A stretch of DNA of 64,000 bases from CATQHD01 sp965202675 (GCA_965202675.1 OZ241842.1:2666001-2730000), one strand, 5' to 3'; numbered from the stretch's first letter, positions 17,052 to 25,809 are shown. Translations and numbers: made by a program. The notes: generated from the sequence alone by a model not told the origin.

Positions 17052-17776
17052 GACGCCTTCCCGAGCGCCGCCGCCACCTCCCCGGCCAGCACCGCGAACC
17101 CGGGCTCGTAGCGAATCGACGGATCGCGGGGGAACCCGTAGGGGATCTCGAACTCGGCCGCGATCCTTCCCGGACGCTTGGACATGACCAGCAGGCGGGA
17201 GGACAGGTAGACGGCCTCGTCGACCGAGTGGGTAACGAACAGCGCGCCGAAGCGCCGGTCGGCGAAGAGCGAGGTGAGCTCCTCGTTGAGGCGCGCCCGG
17301 CTGATCTGGTCGAGGGCCCCGAACGGCTCGTCGAACAGGAACAGGTCGGGGTCGAGCAGCAGCGAACGGGCGATGCTGGTGCGCATCTTCATCCCGCCCG
17401 ACAGCGTAATCGGGTAGTGGCCGTCGAACTCCTCCAGCCCCACCAATGCGAGCACCTCGGCGGCCCGCCGGCGGCTCTCCCGGCGGCTCATGCCCTCCAG
17501 CTCCCCCAGGAAACGCACGTTCTGCTCCACCGTCCGCCAGGGCATCAGGGTGGGCTCCTGGAATATGTAGCCGATGTTGCCGTAGGAGCGTTCTATGGCG
17601 CCGGACGAGGGTTGGATCAGGCCGGAGCCGAGCCGCAGGACGGTCGACTTGCCGCAGCCGGAAGGCCCCACCAGGGCCACGAACTCGCCCTGGCCGACGG
17701 TCAGGCGGACCCGGTCGAGCGCGTGGGTTTCTCCGAAGGCCTTCGATACATCGGTGAATGAGATGACCGGATCCAA
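17048..17776 (-). CDS. ABC transporter ATP-binding protein (SsuB/ThiZ-like)
   Basis: A 242-residue ATPase. Walker A is GPSGCGKST (about 37-45), the Q-loop is IGYIFQEPTLMPWRTV, the signature reads LSGGMKMRTSIARSLL, Walker B is LFLFDEP with D-loop GALD, and the switch His is in FVTHSVDEAV. The signature is LSGGM rather than the usual LSGGQ or LSGGE, a modest variation. This is the first gene of the three-gene importer operon. The region upstream holds the inverted-repeat element at 17848-18051, which separates it from the divergent deacetylase gene and may have brought or changed its promoter. Confidence 0.9.
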   Translation of the reverse strand: MDPVISFTDVSKAFGETHALDRVRLTVGQGEFVALVGPSGCGKSTVLRLGSGLIQPSSGAIERSYGNIGYIFQEPTLMPWRTVEQNVRFLGELEGMSRRESRRRAAEVLALVGLEEFDGHYPITLSGGMKMRTSIARSLLLDPDLFLFDEPFGALDQISRARLNEELTSLFADRRFGALFVTHSVDEAVYLSSRLLVMSKRPGRIAAEFEIPYGFPRDPSIRYEPGFAVLAGEVAAALGKAS

Positions 17777-17847
17777 AGCGGACTCGTCCTTTCCCGCCCC
17801 GGCAGCCGACTATGGCCTGCGCCCGTGGCCTGGCAACCGGCGGTATT

Positions 17848-18051
17848 CTAGATGGGTAGCTCCAAGGTTACCATGACTAGAAAGGGTAGATAATCATAGT
17901 TTAGATCGATTACAAAGCATATGATAACCAGGATGATGACGAATGAGCCGCTTAGCTCGGCTCCTCGGCGATTGGGCTGTGCTGTAATCGGTGTGTTTCT
18001 GCGGTTGGTCGGCGGAAACAAAACCCTTATCCCTTGGAACTACCCATCTAG
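17848..18051. mobile_element. MITE-like element with 20-bp terminal inverted repeats
   Basis: A 204-base non-coding element in the intergenic space. The left end CTAGATGGGTAGCTCCAAGG (17848-17867) is matched in inverted orientation at 18032-18051 with a single mismatch. Both outer edges carry CTAG, which could be part of the repeat or a 4-base target duplication of the YTAR type made by IS5-family transposases. The interior is AT-richer than its surroundings and has no coding frame. The size and end structure fit a miniature inverted-repeat element moved by a transposase encoded elsewhere. No second copy was seen in this window. Confidence 0.6.
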
Positions 18052-18100
18052 CGGGGGCGTTCTATGACCCACCGGCGGGCGGCCCAACGGGGACAGTATC

Positions 18101-19129
18101 TTGATCGTCTATTCCCATCCCGACAATCGCCTCCACGACCCGACCGAGCCCCATCGGTTCGGGGGTCTGCTGCTCCCGCCCGCCGAGACTGCTTCCCGAT
18201 CCGAGCGGATCCTGCGCGGGCTGGCCGAGGGCGGCGGGCCCGGCCGCTTCGAGGTGCGCACGCCCGGCGGAATAGACGAGAACGACCTGCTCCTGGTCCA
18301 CGAGAAGGCCTATCTGGACTTCCTGCGCACCGCCCATTCCCGGTGGCGGGAGGCCGTCGGAGGACCCGCCGACGGGGAAGCCGTTGCTTACATACGGCCG
18401 CTGCCGGGGATGCCGCGGCGGTTGCCGACCCACGTCGACGCCCAGCTGGGCCTCTACTCGAACGACGTTGATCCGATCCTGGCGGGGACCTGGCGGGCGG
18501 CGCTGTCGGCCGCGGCGTGCGCCCGGGCCGCGGCGGGGGCCGTGTACGGCGGGGAGGAGGCGGCGTACGCCCTCAGCCGTCCGCCCGGCCACCACGCCGG
18601 TCCGGCCACCTTCGGCGGCTACTGCTACCTCAACAACACGGCTTTGGCGGCCGCCTGGCTGGCCGCGCAGGGGGCGAAGACCGCGGTCGTCGACATCGAC
18701 GCCCACCACGGCAACGGGACGCAGGCGGTGTTCCGGAACCGCGGCGACGTGCTGACCGTCTCGATACACGGCGACCCCGAGGTCCATTTCCCGTTCTACG
18801 CCGGGTTCCCGGAGGAGACGGGAGAGGGGGCGGGGGCGGGGGCCAACCTCAACCTTCCGCTTCCGAGCGGCGCCGCCTGGCCCGAATACGCCCCCGCCTT
18901 GGAGCGGGCGGTCGCGGCGGCGGAAGCGTTCGGGGCCGATGCGATGGTGGTCGCGCTCGGCGTCGACACCCACGCCGCCGACGGGGTGCTGCGCCTCGAG
19001 GACGGCGACTATCCGTCTATCGGCGGTGCCCTGAGGATGGGGCTGCCGACGGTCCTTATCCAGGAAGGGGGGTACGGGGAGGGGGTTCTCGAAGCCGCGG
19101 TCCCGGCGGTGCTGGCCGCGTTCCCCTGA
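18101..19129 (+). CDS. Histone-deacetylase-family amidohydrolase (acetylpolyamine amidohydrolase-like)
   Basis: A 342-residue zinc hydrolase, the usual length of bacterial acetylpolyamine amidohydrolases. The chosen start is TTG 18101 (MIVYSHPDNRLHD), which matches the family N-terminus; the upstream GGGGACA is a weak ribosome site. Catalytic features are intact: RPPGHHAG (tandem His), GYCYLNNTALAA, VVDIDAHHGNGTQ (zinc-binding Asp/His), VALGVDTHAADG (second zinc Asp) and IQEGGY. It would deacetylate acetylated polyamines or similar amides in the cytosol. It begins only 50 bases after the MITE-like element and may take its promoter from that region. PPK2 follows on the same strand after about 50 bases. 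Confidence 0.9.
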   Translation: MIVYSHPDNRLHDPTEPHRFGGLLLPPAETASRSERILRGLAEGGGPGRFEVRTPGGIDENDLLLVHEKAYLDFLRTAHSRWREAVGGPADGEAVAYIRPLPGMPRRLPTHVDAQLGLYSNDVDPILAGTWRAALSAAACARAAAGAVYGGEEAAYALSRPPGHHAGPATFGGYCYLNNTALAAAWLAAQGAKTAVVDIDAHHGNGTQAVFRNRGDVLTVSIHGDPEVHFPFYAGFPEETGEGAGAGANLNLPLPSGAAWPEYAPALERAVAAAEAFGADAMVVALGVDTHAADGVLRLEDGDYPSIGGALRMGLPTVLIQEGGYGEGVLEAAVPAVLAAFP

Positions 19130-19181
19130 GCGCCCGGGGAGGCCGCCCGCGGCGTTCCGGCCTTCCTGTATCCTCGGCGGC

Positions 19182-20012
19182 ATGATCGTGGACCTGGCGA
19201 GCGAGTATTCGTTCGATCGAATTCACCCGGAGCGCCCGAAGCTGAAGCGCAAGTTCTACGAGGAGGAGCTGTCCCGCCTCCAGGAGGAGCTGGTACGGCT
19301 TCAGCGTTGGATACGGCACAAGGGCCTGAAGGTGGTGGTCATCTTTGAGGGGCGCGACGCGGCGGGCAAGGGCGGGGTCATCAAGCGGATCAGCGAGCGG
19401 CTCAACCCGAGGGTGGTGCGGGTGGTGGCCCTGGGCACGCCGAGCGACCGCGCCCGCACCCAATGGTGGTTCCAGCGCTACGTTGCCGAGCTGCCAGCGG
19501 CCGGGGAGATGGTGCTGTTCGACCGCAGCTGGTACAACCGGGGGGTGGTGGAGCCGGTAATGGGGTTCTGCACCCCGGAGGAGTACCGGGAGTTCCTGCG
19601 CTCGTGCCCCGAGTTCGAGCGGATGCTGGTGCGCTCGGGGATCATCCTGATCAAATACTGGTTCTCGGTGAGCGACGCCGAGCAGGAGCGCCGGTTCCAG
19701 TCCCGCCTCAACGACCCCGTCAAGCGGTGGAAGCTGTCGCCGGTGGATCTGGAGGGCCGGTCGAGGTGGGTGGAGTTCTCGAAGGCGAAGGACGCCCTGT
19801 TCGCCCACACCGACATCAAGCAGGCCCCCTGGTTCGTCGTGAACGCCGACAACAAGAAGCGTGCCCGGCTGAACTGCATCACCCACCTCCTAGAGCAGAT
19901 CCCCTACGAGGACGTACCGTGGGAGGACATCGAGCTACCCGAACGCCAGTCGGGTGTAGGCTACGTCCGCCCCCCGATCACCGACCAAACCTTCGTCGAA
20001 GAGAAATACTGA
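19182..20012 (+). CDS. ppk2: Polyphosphate kinase 2 (PPK2 family)
   Basis: A 276-residue protein that uses polyphosphate to phosphorylate nucleotides, or the reverse. Walker A lies in VIFEGRDAAGKGGVIKRI (about 50-66). The lid module is ARTQWWFQRYVAELP and Walker B is MVLFDRSWYNRGVVEPVMGFC. KYWFSVSDAEQERRFQSR and WKLSPVDLEGRSRWVEFSKAKD follow, all hallmarks of one-domain PPK2 (class I type). WFVVNADNKKRARLNCI forms the C-terminal helix region. It lies downstream of the deacetylase on the same strand and may share its transcript. The direction (NDP or NMP phosphorylation) cannot be deduced. Confidence 0.93.
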   Translation: MIVDLASEYSFDRIHPERPKLKRKFYEEELSRLQEELVRLQRWIRHKGLKVVVIFEGRDAAGKGGVIKRISERLNPRVVRVVALGTPSDRARTQWWFQRYVAELPAAGEMVLFDRSWYNRGVVEPVMGFCTPEEYREFLRSCPEFERMLVRSGIILIKYWFSVSDAEQERRFQSRLNDPVKRWKLSPVDLEGRSRWVEFSKAKDALFAHTDIKQAPWFVVNADNKKRARLNCITHLLEQIPYEDVPWEDIELPERQSGVGYVRPPITDQTFVEEKY

Positions 20013-20045
20013 CCACCGAGCCACGCACAGGAAAGGAGAGTATCT

Positions 20046-21923
20046 ATGTCATTGGATATATTTGTTGGCAACGTTCGAACGATAAAGCAACTCTTCACAG
20101 GCCGCAAATTTCATCTGCAGTTCTTCCAGCGTGAGTATACCTGGACAGATCAGCACGTGGGTGAACTGCTGGATGACCTGACCAGCAGGTTTCTTGATGA
20201 ATATGATGAGAATGATCAACTAAGGCAGGTTAGTAATTACAAAGGCTACTTCCTCGGACCTATAGTTACCAGTCAAGCTGATGGTTCTAGTTCTTTGGTT
20301 GGTTCTAGTTCTTTGGTTGACGGCCAACAACGGCTTACTACCTTGACGTTGTTGCTTATACGTTTGCATCATCTTTCAAAAGACAAAGAAGCACCTGATC
20401 TTAAACCTTTAGTTTTTGACGACCATTTTGGAGATAAAACCTTTAACATTGATGTTGCAGAACGCAATGAAGTGATGCAAGCTATTTTTAAGGCAGAAGA
20501 TTTTGATACAGCAGGTCAACTAGCTTCGATACGCCGTATTTATGCTAGCTATAACGACATTAAAGATATTCTTCCGGAAGAATTAGAGGATGAAAAGCTA
20601 ATCTTCTTTATCTATTGGTTGCTTGAAAGGGTTATACTGGTTGAAATCAGTACCTCTGACCAGGATATGGCTCTGGAAGTATTTGAAACCATGAACGATC
20701 GCGGTATGTCGCTGTCTAACACAGATATGCTGAAGAGTTTTCTACTCAGCAAGGTTGGAGATAAACAACAAATATACGAGACGAATGAGTTTTGGCGAAA
20801 GCGTATTGTTGAACTATCCGATCTCGAAAAAAATGGTGATTCACATTTCCTCAAGTATTGGTTGAGGAGTAAATATGCTGACACAATACGTGAAAGAAAG
20901 AAAAATGCTACCCTTGGTGATTTTGATATAATAGGAACAGCCTTCCACAGATGGGTAAGGGATAACCGTGAGAGAATGGGACTTCGGCATGCCGAAGATT
21001 ATCATAGGTTTGTAAATATTGATTTTAATAAAATAAGTTCAAGATTTATGCAACTCCGCAGAGCGTCTTGGAATAGCACCCCAGGGTTGGAACAAATTTT
21101 TTATAATCACAATATTGGAATACCACTTGAATATTTGCCGATTATGGCAACAATCAAGCCGGGTGACGATGAACACACCTTTCTTCTCAAGACACGGCTT
21201 GTTGCTGCTTACTTAGATATTTTTATGGCGAGGCGTATAGTCAGATACCGGCGATCTGGTTACTCCACTATCGTATACCATATGTTCAATCTAGCGAAAA
21301 CTGTCCGCGATCTAGAGCCTTCTGAGTTGAGCGAAAAATTACGAGAGTTGCTAATAGACGGAGATAACTCTTCTTATTTCAATCCCGTCAAGTGGTTCGG
21401 ACTCACCATGACAAATCGTCGAGGTGTCCGTTATATATTGGCTCGTATGACTGCTTGGATTGAGCAGGAGTGTGGAGAGGAAGACCGCTTTTCCAAATAT
21501 AGCTACAGATACCGTAATGCTCCATACGAGATCGAACATATATGGGCCAATAAGTTCATTGATCATGGACATGATAAGGAATTCGCCAACGAACATGATT
21601 TCTGGGGTCATCGTAATAAGATCGGCGGCCTTCTTCTATTGCCCAAGAGTTTCAATGCGTCCTATGGTGCTATGCCTTACGAGGAAAAGCGAGAGCATTA
21701 TCATGCCAGAAACCTGCTGGCGGCCTCTCTGCACCCGTTGACCTATAAGAACAACCCATCGTTCAATAGGTTCATAGCAAGAACCGGTCTGCCTTTCAAA
21801 TCCTACCCGGATGGATTCCACAAGGCCGACATTGAAGAACGCACGGACCTGTACCGGCAAATATGCGAACAAGTCTGGGATCCCGACCGTTTGCTGCGGA
21901 TCGAACCGGACTCAGGGGTGTAA
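20046..21923 (+). CDS. GmrSD-type endonuclease, DUF262-DUF1524 (copy 1)
   Basis: A 625-residue, AT-rich gene with a clear AAGGAGAG site before its ATG. The N-terminal DUF262 domain has FFQREYTW (about 26-33) and the ParB-like nucleotide-binding motif LVDGQQRLTTLTLLL. The C-terminal DUF1524 HNH-like domain has YEIEHIWANKF and HRNKIGGLLLLPKSFNASYG. Single-chain DUF262-DUF1524 proteins are relatives of GmrSD, which cuts DNA with modified cytosines (type IV restriction). Just before the DGQQR motif an 18-base unit, GGTTCTAGTTCTTTGGTT, is perfectly repeated (20283-20300, 20301-20318), adding GSSSLV in frame; copy 2 lacks it. About 297 bases without a gene separate it from copy 2. Confidence 0.87.
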   Translation: MSLDIFVGNVRTIKQLFTGRKFHLQFFQREYTWTDQHVGELLDDLTSRFLDEYDENDQLRQVSNYKGYFLGPIVTSQADGSSSLVGSSSLVDGQQRLTTLTLLLIRLHHLSKDKEAPDLKPLVFDDHFGDKTFNIDVAERNEVMQAIFKAEDFDTAGQLASIRRIYASYNDIKDILPEELEDEKLIFFIYWLLERVILVEISTSDQDMALEVFETMNDRGMSLSNTDMLKSFLLSKVGDKQQIYETNEFWRKRIVELSDLEKNGDSHFLKYWLRSKYADTIRERKKNATLGDFDIIGTAFHRWVRDNRERMGLRHAEDYHRFVNIDFNKISSRFMQLRRASWNSTPGLEQIFYNHNIGIPLEYLPIMATIKPGDDEHTFLLKTRLVAAYLDIFMARRIVRYRRSGYSTIVYHMFNLAKTVRDLEPSELSEKLRELLIDGDNSSYFNPVKWFGLTMTNRRGVRYILARMTAWIEQECGEEDRFSKYSYRYRNAPYEIEHIWANKFIDHGHDKEFANEHDFWGHRNKIGGLLLLPKSFNASYGAMPYEEKREHYHARNLLAASLHPLTYKNNPSFNRFIARTGLPFKSYPDGFHKADIEERTDLYRQICEQVWDPDRLLRIEPDSGV

Positions 21924-22220
21924 GGCTCTACGGAGCACTAGAACCGTGGGCAGGGTGCGGCCCCCTGCGGGGGGGGCGCGGCGGCGCGGCGGGATACCTC
22001 AAAGGGTCGGCGCTCGGTTGGTCTGTTGCTCTCTAACCAGCCAATCAAGGTGGGGCGGGTGTCCTTCGCCCGGGGAACCACCGCTGAGAGGAATGAACCG
22101 AAGAGAACCCGCGACCCTTGAAGAACACGGCGGGCCGGTTGACTCACGTGGATTTGTCAAACCTTCACACGGCTGGTACTATTCAACGACGAATGACATA
22201 ACAAGGAAAGGTAGACCGAT

Positions 22221-24065
22221 ATGAGCGAGTTGATTGGCAGAAATTTGACAGTACGAGAGATCTTCACAGGCCGCAAGTACCGTCTTGATTATTACCAGCG
22301 TGAATATACCTGGAGTAAATCCAATCTGGAGGACTTACTGAACGATTTGACTAATAGGTTTTCAAGCGAATTTGAGGACAAATATGAACTGAAAGATATT
22401 GATTCTTCTAGAGGCTATTTTCTCGGTCCTATAGTTACAGGTAAGATCAACGGCCATCGTTCTTTGGTTGATGGACAACAACGCTTAACTACTTTGACTC
22501 TTCTGTTAATATACCTGGATCATTTGTGGAAAGATAAAGACAAAAGCGAAGATCTTAGCCACTTGGTTTTTTCAAGTAGACTGGGAGCGAAAACCTTCAA
22601 TATCAACGTTCCTGAACGAGATAAGGTGATGGAGGCTATATTGGTAAATAAAGACTTTGACACTAGCGGTAAATCCGAATCGGTACGCAAGATATATGAA
22701 AGGTATCAAGATATACCTGATATGATCAAAGAAGAATTGAAGAAGGGCGATGCGCTCGTCTGTTTTGTTCATTGGTTGCTAGAGCGAGTTGTGATGGTTG
22801 AGATCCAAACCTCCGATCCGGATATGGCGTTTGAGATTTTTGAAACTATGAATGATAGAGGCAATCCGTTGTCTAACATGGATATGTTGAAAGGCTATCT
22901 GCTTAGCAAACTTGATGATCCACAAATTATTGTGGAGACCAATAATTCTTGGCGTCAGCGTATTACAGAGTTAACTGATCTATATACAAATGCTGATTCC
23001 GATTTCCTAAAGGTATGGCTAAGAGCACATTATGCTGACAGCATACGCTCAAGAAAGAAGGATGCAAAACCTGGAGATTTTGACAGCATAGGAACTGCCT
23101 TTCATCGATGGGTAAGAGACAATCGAGAGAGAATCGGTCTTCACCGTGCCGGAGACTATAGGACCTTTATCAATAGAGACTTTGAAAGGATGAGTTCTCG
23201 TTGGAAGCAGTACGTACTGGCTTCTTGGGATATTACCACAGGCTTGGAGAATGTTTTTTATAACGCCAAGATTGGAATCGGGCTCCAAGATTTGCTGATT
23301 ATGGCAACCGTTACACCCGATGATGATGATCAAACATTCATCTCAAAGGTGAATCTCGTAGCCTGTTACCTTGACTTGTTTGTAGCAAGGCGTATATTGA
23401 ATTACCGTAATTATGGTTACTCCACCGTTGTTTATACGATGTTCAATCTAGCCAAAGATATTCGTAACCATAATCTAGACAGTGTGAGAGATACACTCCA
23501 ACAGCGAGTTGAGGACTTGCCTTCTTTCGAAAGCGTGAGTTGGTTTGCCCTCCATTACCATAACCGCAGGCGTATCCATTATGTATTGGCTCGTATGATC
23601 GCTTGGATCGAAAACCAGTGTGGGGAAGGAAAACCATTTTCTGAATATATCAACCACAAGGATAATAAGGATCCATACCAGGTCGAACACATATGGGCCA
23701 ACAAATTCGATCCTTATAGAGGTGAATTCGCCAATGAGCACGAGTTTTATGCGCAACGTAACCGCTTCGGTGGCCTGCTTTTGTTGCCGAGGAGCTTCAA
23801 CGCTTCTTACGGTGCCAAATCATACGAAGAAAAGCTGGAACTGTATGCAATACATGCTCAGAATCTTCTGGCGCGTTCTCTCCATCCGAAAACTTATGCG
23901 AATAACCCAAAATTTTGTAGGTTCTTAGAGGTAAGTGGTCTGCCTTTCAAAGGCTATCCGGACTGCTTCTCAAAGGAAGATATGCAAGAACGTCAAGAAC
24001 TGTATAGGCTGATATGCGAAAGAGTATGGAGTCCCGACCGACTGCTCGAACCCGCTACACTATGA
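22221..24065 (+). CDS. GmrSD-type endonuclease, DUF262-DUF1524 (copy 2)
   Basis: A 614-residue paralogue of the preceding gene, more than half identical by eye, AT-rich, with AAGGAAAGG before its ATG. DUF262 motifs are YYQREYTW and SLVDGQQRLTTLTLLL. The DUF1524 part has YQVEHIWANKF and QRNRFGGLLLLPRSFNASYG, so both putative active sites are intact. Tandem paralogues may recognise different modifications or act as a hetero-oligomer, as the split GmrS/GmrD proteins do; this is inference. The last codons and about 35 following bases are echoed at 24332-24389, indicating that a further copy once existed. Confidence 0.87.
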   Translation: MSELIGRNLTVREIFTGRKYRLDYYQREYTWSKSNLEDLLNDLTNRFSSEFEDKYELKDIDSSRGYFLGPIVTGKINGHRSLVDGQQRLTTLTLLLIYLDHLWKDKDKSEDLSHLVFSSRLGAKTFNINVPERDKVMEAILVNKDFDTSGKSESVRKIYERYQDIPDMIKEELKKGDALVCFVHWLLERVVMVEIQTSDPDMAFEIFETMNDRGNPLSNMDMLKGYLLSKLDDPQIIVETNNSWRQRITELTDLYTNADSDFLKVWLRAHYADSIRSRKKDAKPGDFDSIGTAFHRWVRDNRERIGLHRAGDYRTFINRDFERMSSRWKQYVLASWDITTGLENVFYNAKIGIGLQDLLIMATVTPDDDDQTFISKVNLVACYLDLFVARRILNYRNYGYSTVVYTMFNLAKDIRNHNLDSVRDTLQQRVEDLPSFESVSWFALHYHNRRRIHYVLARMIAWIENQCGEGKPFSEYINHKDNKDPYQVEHIWANKFDPYRGEFANEHEFYAQRNRFGGLLLLPRSFNASYGAKSYEEKLELYAIHAQNLLARSLHPKTYANNPKFCRFLEVSGLPFKGYPDCFSKEDMQERQELYRLICERVWSPDRLLEPATL

Positions 24066-24160
24066 GCTGGTAGAGTTCCCGAACTGCAACTCTGCCGGAC
24101 CTTGACCTGTTGGCTGGCATCGGATAAGGTTGCCGGATCACCACTTGGGGTTCACTTGGT

Positions 24161-24192
24161 ACTAACCGGCTCTCCGGCCCCGGCCGGTTAGT
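24161..24192 (+). terminator. Perfect 10-bp hairpin downstream of GmrSD copy 2
   Basis: ACTAACCGGC (24161-24170) pairs with GCCGGTTAGT (24183-24192) around a 12-base loop, about 95 bases past the stop. No T-tract follows, so intrinsic termination is uncertain. Confidence 0.45.
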
Positions 24193-24230
24193 CCTTGATG
24201 GTGATGTTGTACGAGATGGCGCAACGGAAC

Positions 24231-24390
24231 ATGAAGCGGCGCGGCTCCAACAGCAGTATAACTAAACGGGAGTTTGGTCGTGAAATCGCGCGCTTTGGGC
24301 TGTCGAGTGGGCTGGGGTGCAAGCCGGGGGTCTGCTCGAACCGATACACCATGAGCCGCTAAAGTTTCCGATATGCAACTATGCCGGTAA
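24231..24390. pseudogene. Composite scar of neighbouring gene ends
   Basis: This gene-free stretch is a patchwork. Bases 24231-24252 match 25559-25580 (start of the minus-strand AAA ATPase gene) with one or two differences. Bases 24255-24299 match 25785-25829 (operator half-site, ribosome site and first codons of the AlbA_2 gene) at 40 of 45. Bases 24332-24389 match 24042-24099 (3' end of GmrSD copy 2 and following bases) at about 80%. The order implies a lost divergent ATPase/AlbA_2 pair, with its central part deleted, and the tail of a third GmrSD gene. Confidence 0.65.
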
Positions 24391-24420
24391 TCCGCGGACG
24401 TGACAGCGGGTCAGCATCTC

Positions 24421-25578
24421 CTACATCGGGCGCTTCAGCCATTCTTCGACCGGGGCCGCCAGGAAGGTTTCGATGTTGATTCCGCCGCCGCCCACCAGCA
24501 GCTTGCGCACCGGTCCGAGGGCGGACGAGAAAGCCGCCATCCCTTTCGGGGAGCGGGGGGCGCGTCCGCTCTTCACTTCTACCGCAGCCAGGCAGCCGCC
24601 GGAGCGCACCACGAAGTCCACCTCCTGGTTCCGGTCCCGCCAGTAGAAGAGCTCACAGCCGCCGCCGGCGGCCGCATTGGCCAGGTGAGCTCCCACCGCT
24701 GACTCCACGAGCCGCCCCCAGCGCGGTGGATCCCCCCGAAAATCGTTGAAACCGAGGCCCGATTGGGCAGTTACCAGAGCGTTGTTTAGCACTTGGAGCT
24801 TGGGGCTGGAAGCGCGGCGTCGGATAGCCCCGCCGTTGTACTTCTGCAGGCCGGCAACCAATCCGGCGCCGGCCAACAGGTCGAGGTAATGGGCCACGGT
24901 GGTGGTGTTGCCGGCGTCCTGGAGCTGTCCGATCATCTTCGTGTAGGAGAGTATCTGGCTCGAATATGCGCAGGCCAGTTCCAGGACCCGGCGCAGGAGA
25001 GCCGGTTTGTCGATCCTGGAAAGCAGCAGCACGTCGCTGGAGAGGACGGGTTCGATGAGGGAATCCCGGACGCAGCGCGCCCATCGGTCCGGCTGATCGA
25101 CGAGGCCCGCCGCCCCCGGATAGGCGCCGTAGAAGATGTACTGTTCCAATGACCAGCCGAAGGCGGCGCGCATCTCACCGAAGCTCCAGTGGGGAAGGTG
25201 GAGCGTCTCGAACCGTCCCGCCGGGCTTTCACCCAGGCCTTGCCGGACCTTCAGGGGCGCCGAGCCCAGCAACACCGCCTTTAGGGGGAGGCCGGATCGG
25301 GTGTCCCCGTCCCACAGGTGCTTGACCATCTCGGACCAGTCCGGCACCTTCTGTACCTCGTCGATGACCAGCACAGCCCCTTCCCGGCCGGATTGCTCGG
25401 CCAGCAGCCGGGCGGCCTCCCACTGCTGCTCGATCCAATGGACGCTGCGCAGCCCCGGATGGTCGGCGTCGGCGTAATGGGTGGGCAACCCGCATTCCTT
25501 CGTGACCTGGGATACCAGGGTGGTCTTGCCCACCTGGCGGGGCCCGGCTACCACCTGTATGAAGCGACGCGGCTCCAA
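24421..25578 (-). CDS. AAA_14 / DUF4143 ATPase
   Basis: A 385-residue protein read from TTG at 25578 (MEPRRFIQVVAGPRQ); a stop codon lies just upstream in frame, so little can be added. The N-terminal AAA_14 domain has Walker A AGPRQVGKTTL (about 11-21) and Walker B VLVIDEVQKVPDWSEMV (about 70-86). The C-terminal DUF4143 domain carries the nuclease-like motif LFYWRDRNQEVDFVV-x7-LAAVEVKSGR, the D...E-x-K core of a PD-(D/E)XK fold. Such proteins are common, often in mobile or defence regions, without a settled function. It is divergent from the AlbA_2 gene across a 230-base region full of palindromes. Confidence 0.82.
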   Translation of the reverse strand: MEPRRFIQVVAGPRQVGKTTLVSQVTKECGLPTHYADADHPGLRSVHWIEQQWEAARLLAEQSGREGAVLVIDEVQKVPDWSEMVKHLWDGDTRSGLPLKAVLLGSAPLKVRQGLGESPAGRFETLHLPHWSFGEMRAAFGWSLEQYIFYGAYPGAAGLVDQPDRWARCVRDSLIEPVLSSDVLLLSRIDKPALLRRVLELACAYSSQILSYTKMIGQLQDAGNTTTVAHYLDLLAGAGLVAGLQKYNGGAIRRRASSPKLQVLNNALVTAQSGLGFNDFRGDPPRWGRLVESAVGAHLANAAAGGGCELFYWRDRNQEVDFVVRSGGCLAAVEVKSGRAPRSPKGMAAFSSALGPVRKLLVGGGGINIETFLAAPVEEWLKRPM

Positions 25579-25710
25579 CAGTCGATTTACTCAGCAATTC
25601 GAGTAATTTTACTCAAGGTCTCTAGCAATTTTACCTCGAGACCCGGACGAACTGGGGGCACCTGCGCGCCGCCTCAAGAGCAGTTTTTTGGGCCGCCCTC
25701 CTCGCCGGAG

Positions 25711-25794
25711 GAGTTATACTTTATGGCAGGAAAATATAACTATAACTGTAAATCACGGGCTAGAGTTATACTTTTCGAACAAAAAGTATAACTC
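25711..25794. promoter_or_regulatory. Palindromic operator array between divergent ATPase and AlbA_2 genes
   Basis: GAGTTATACTTTT (25763-25775) and AAAAGTATAACTC (25782-25794) form a perfect 13-bp inverted repeat with a 6-base spacer, ending about 15 bases before the GTG start of the AlbA_2 gene. A further GAGTTATACTTTA (25711-25723) and an AAATATAACTATAAC (25732-25746) repeat the same core. The spacing suggests cooperative binding of a dimeric regulator, likely the AlbA_2 protein, covering both promoters. Confidence 0.65.
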
Positions 25795-25809
25795 AATGGG
25801 AGGGTGGTC

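Noticed and set aside
14550..17111. Very long plus-strand open frame over the ABC importer genes
   Set aside because: It is antisense to three genes with complete family motifs and has low-complexity Arg/Gly/Pro content typical of the opposite strand of GC-rich genes.
17777..18100. TPP or FMN riboswitch upstream of the NMT1-type importer
   Set aside because: No conserved riboswitch core was recognised; the structured region is explained by terminal inverted repeats of a MITE-like element.
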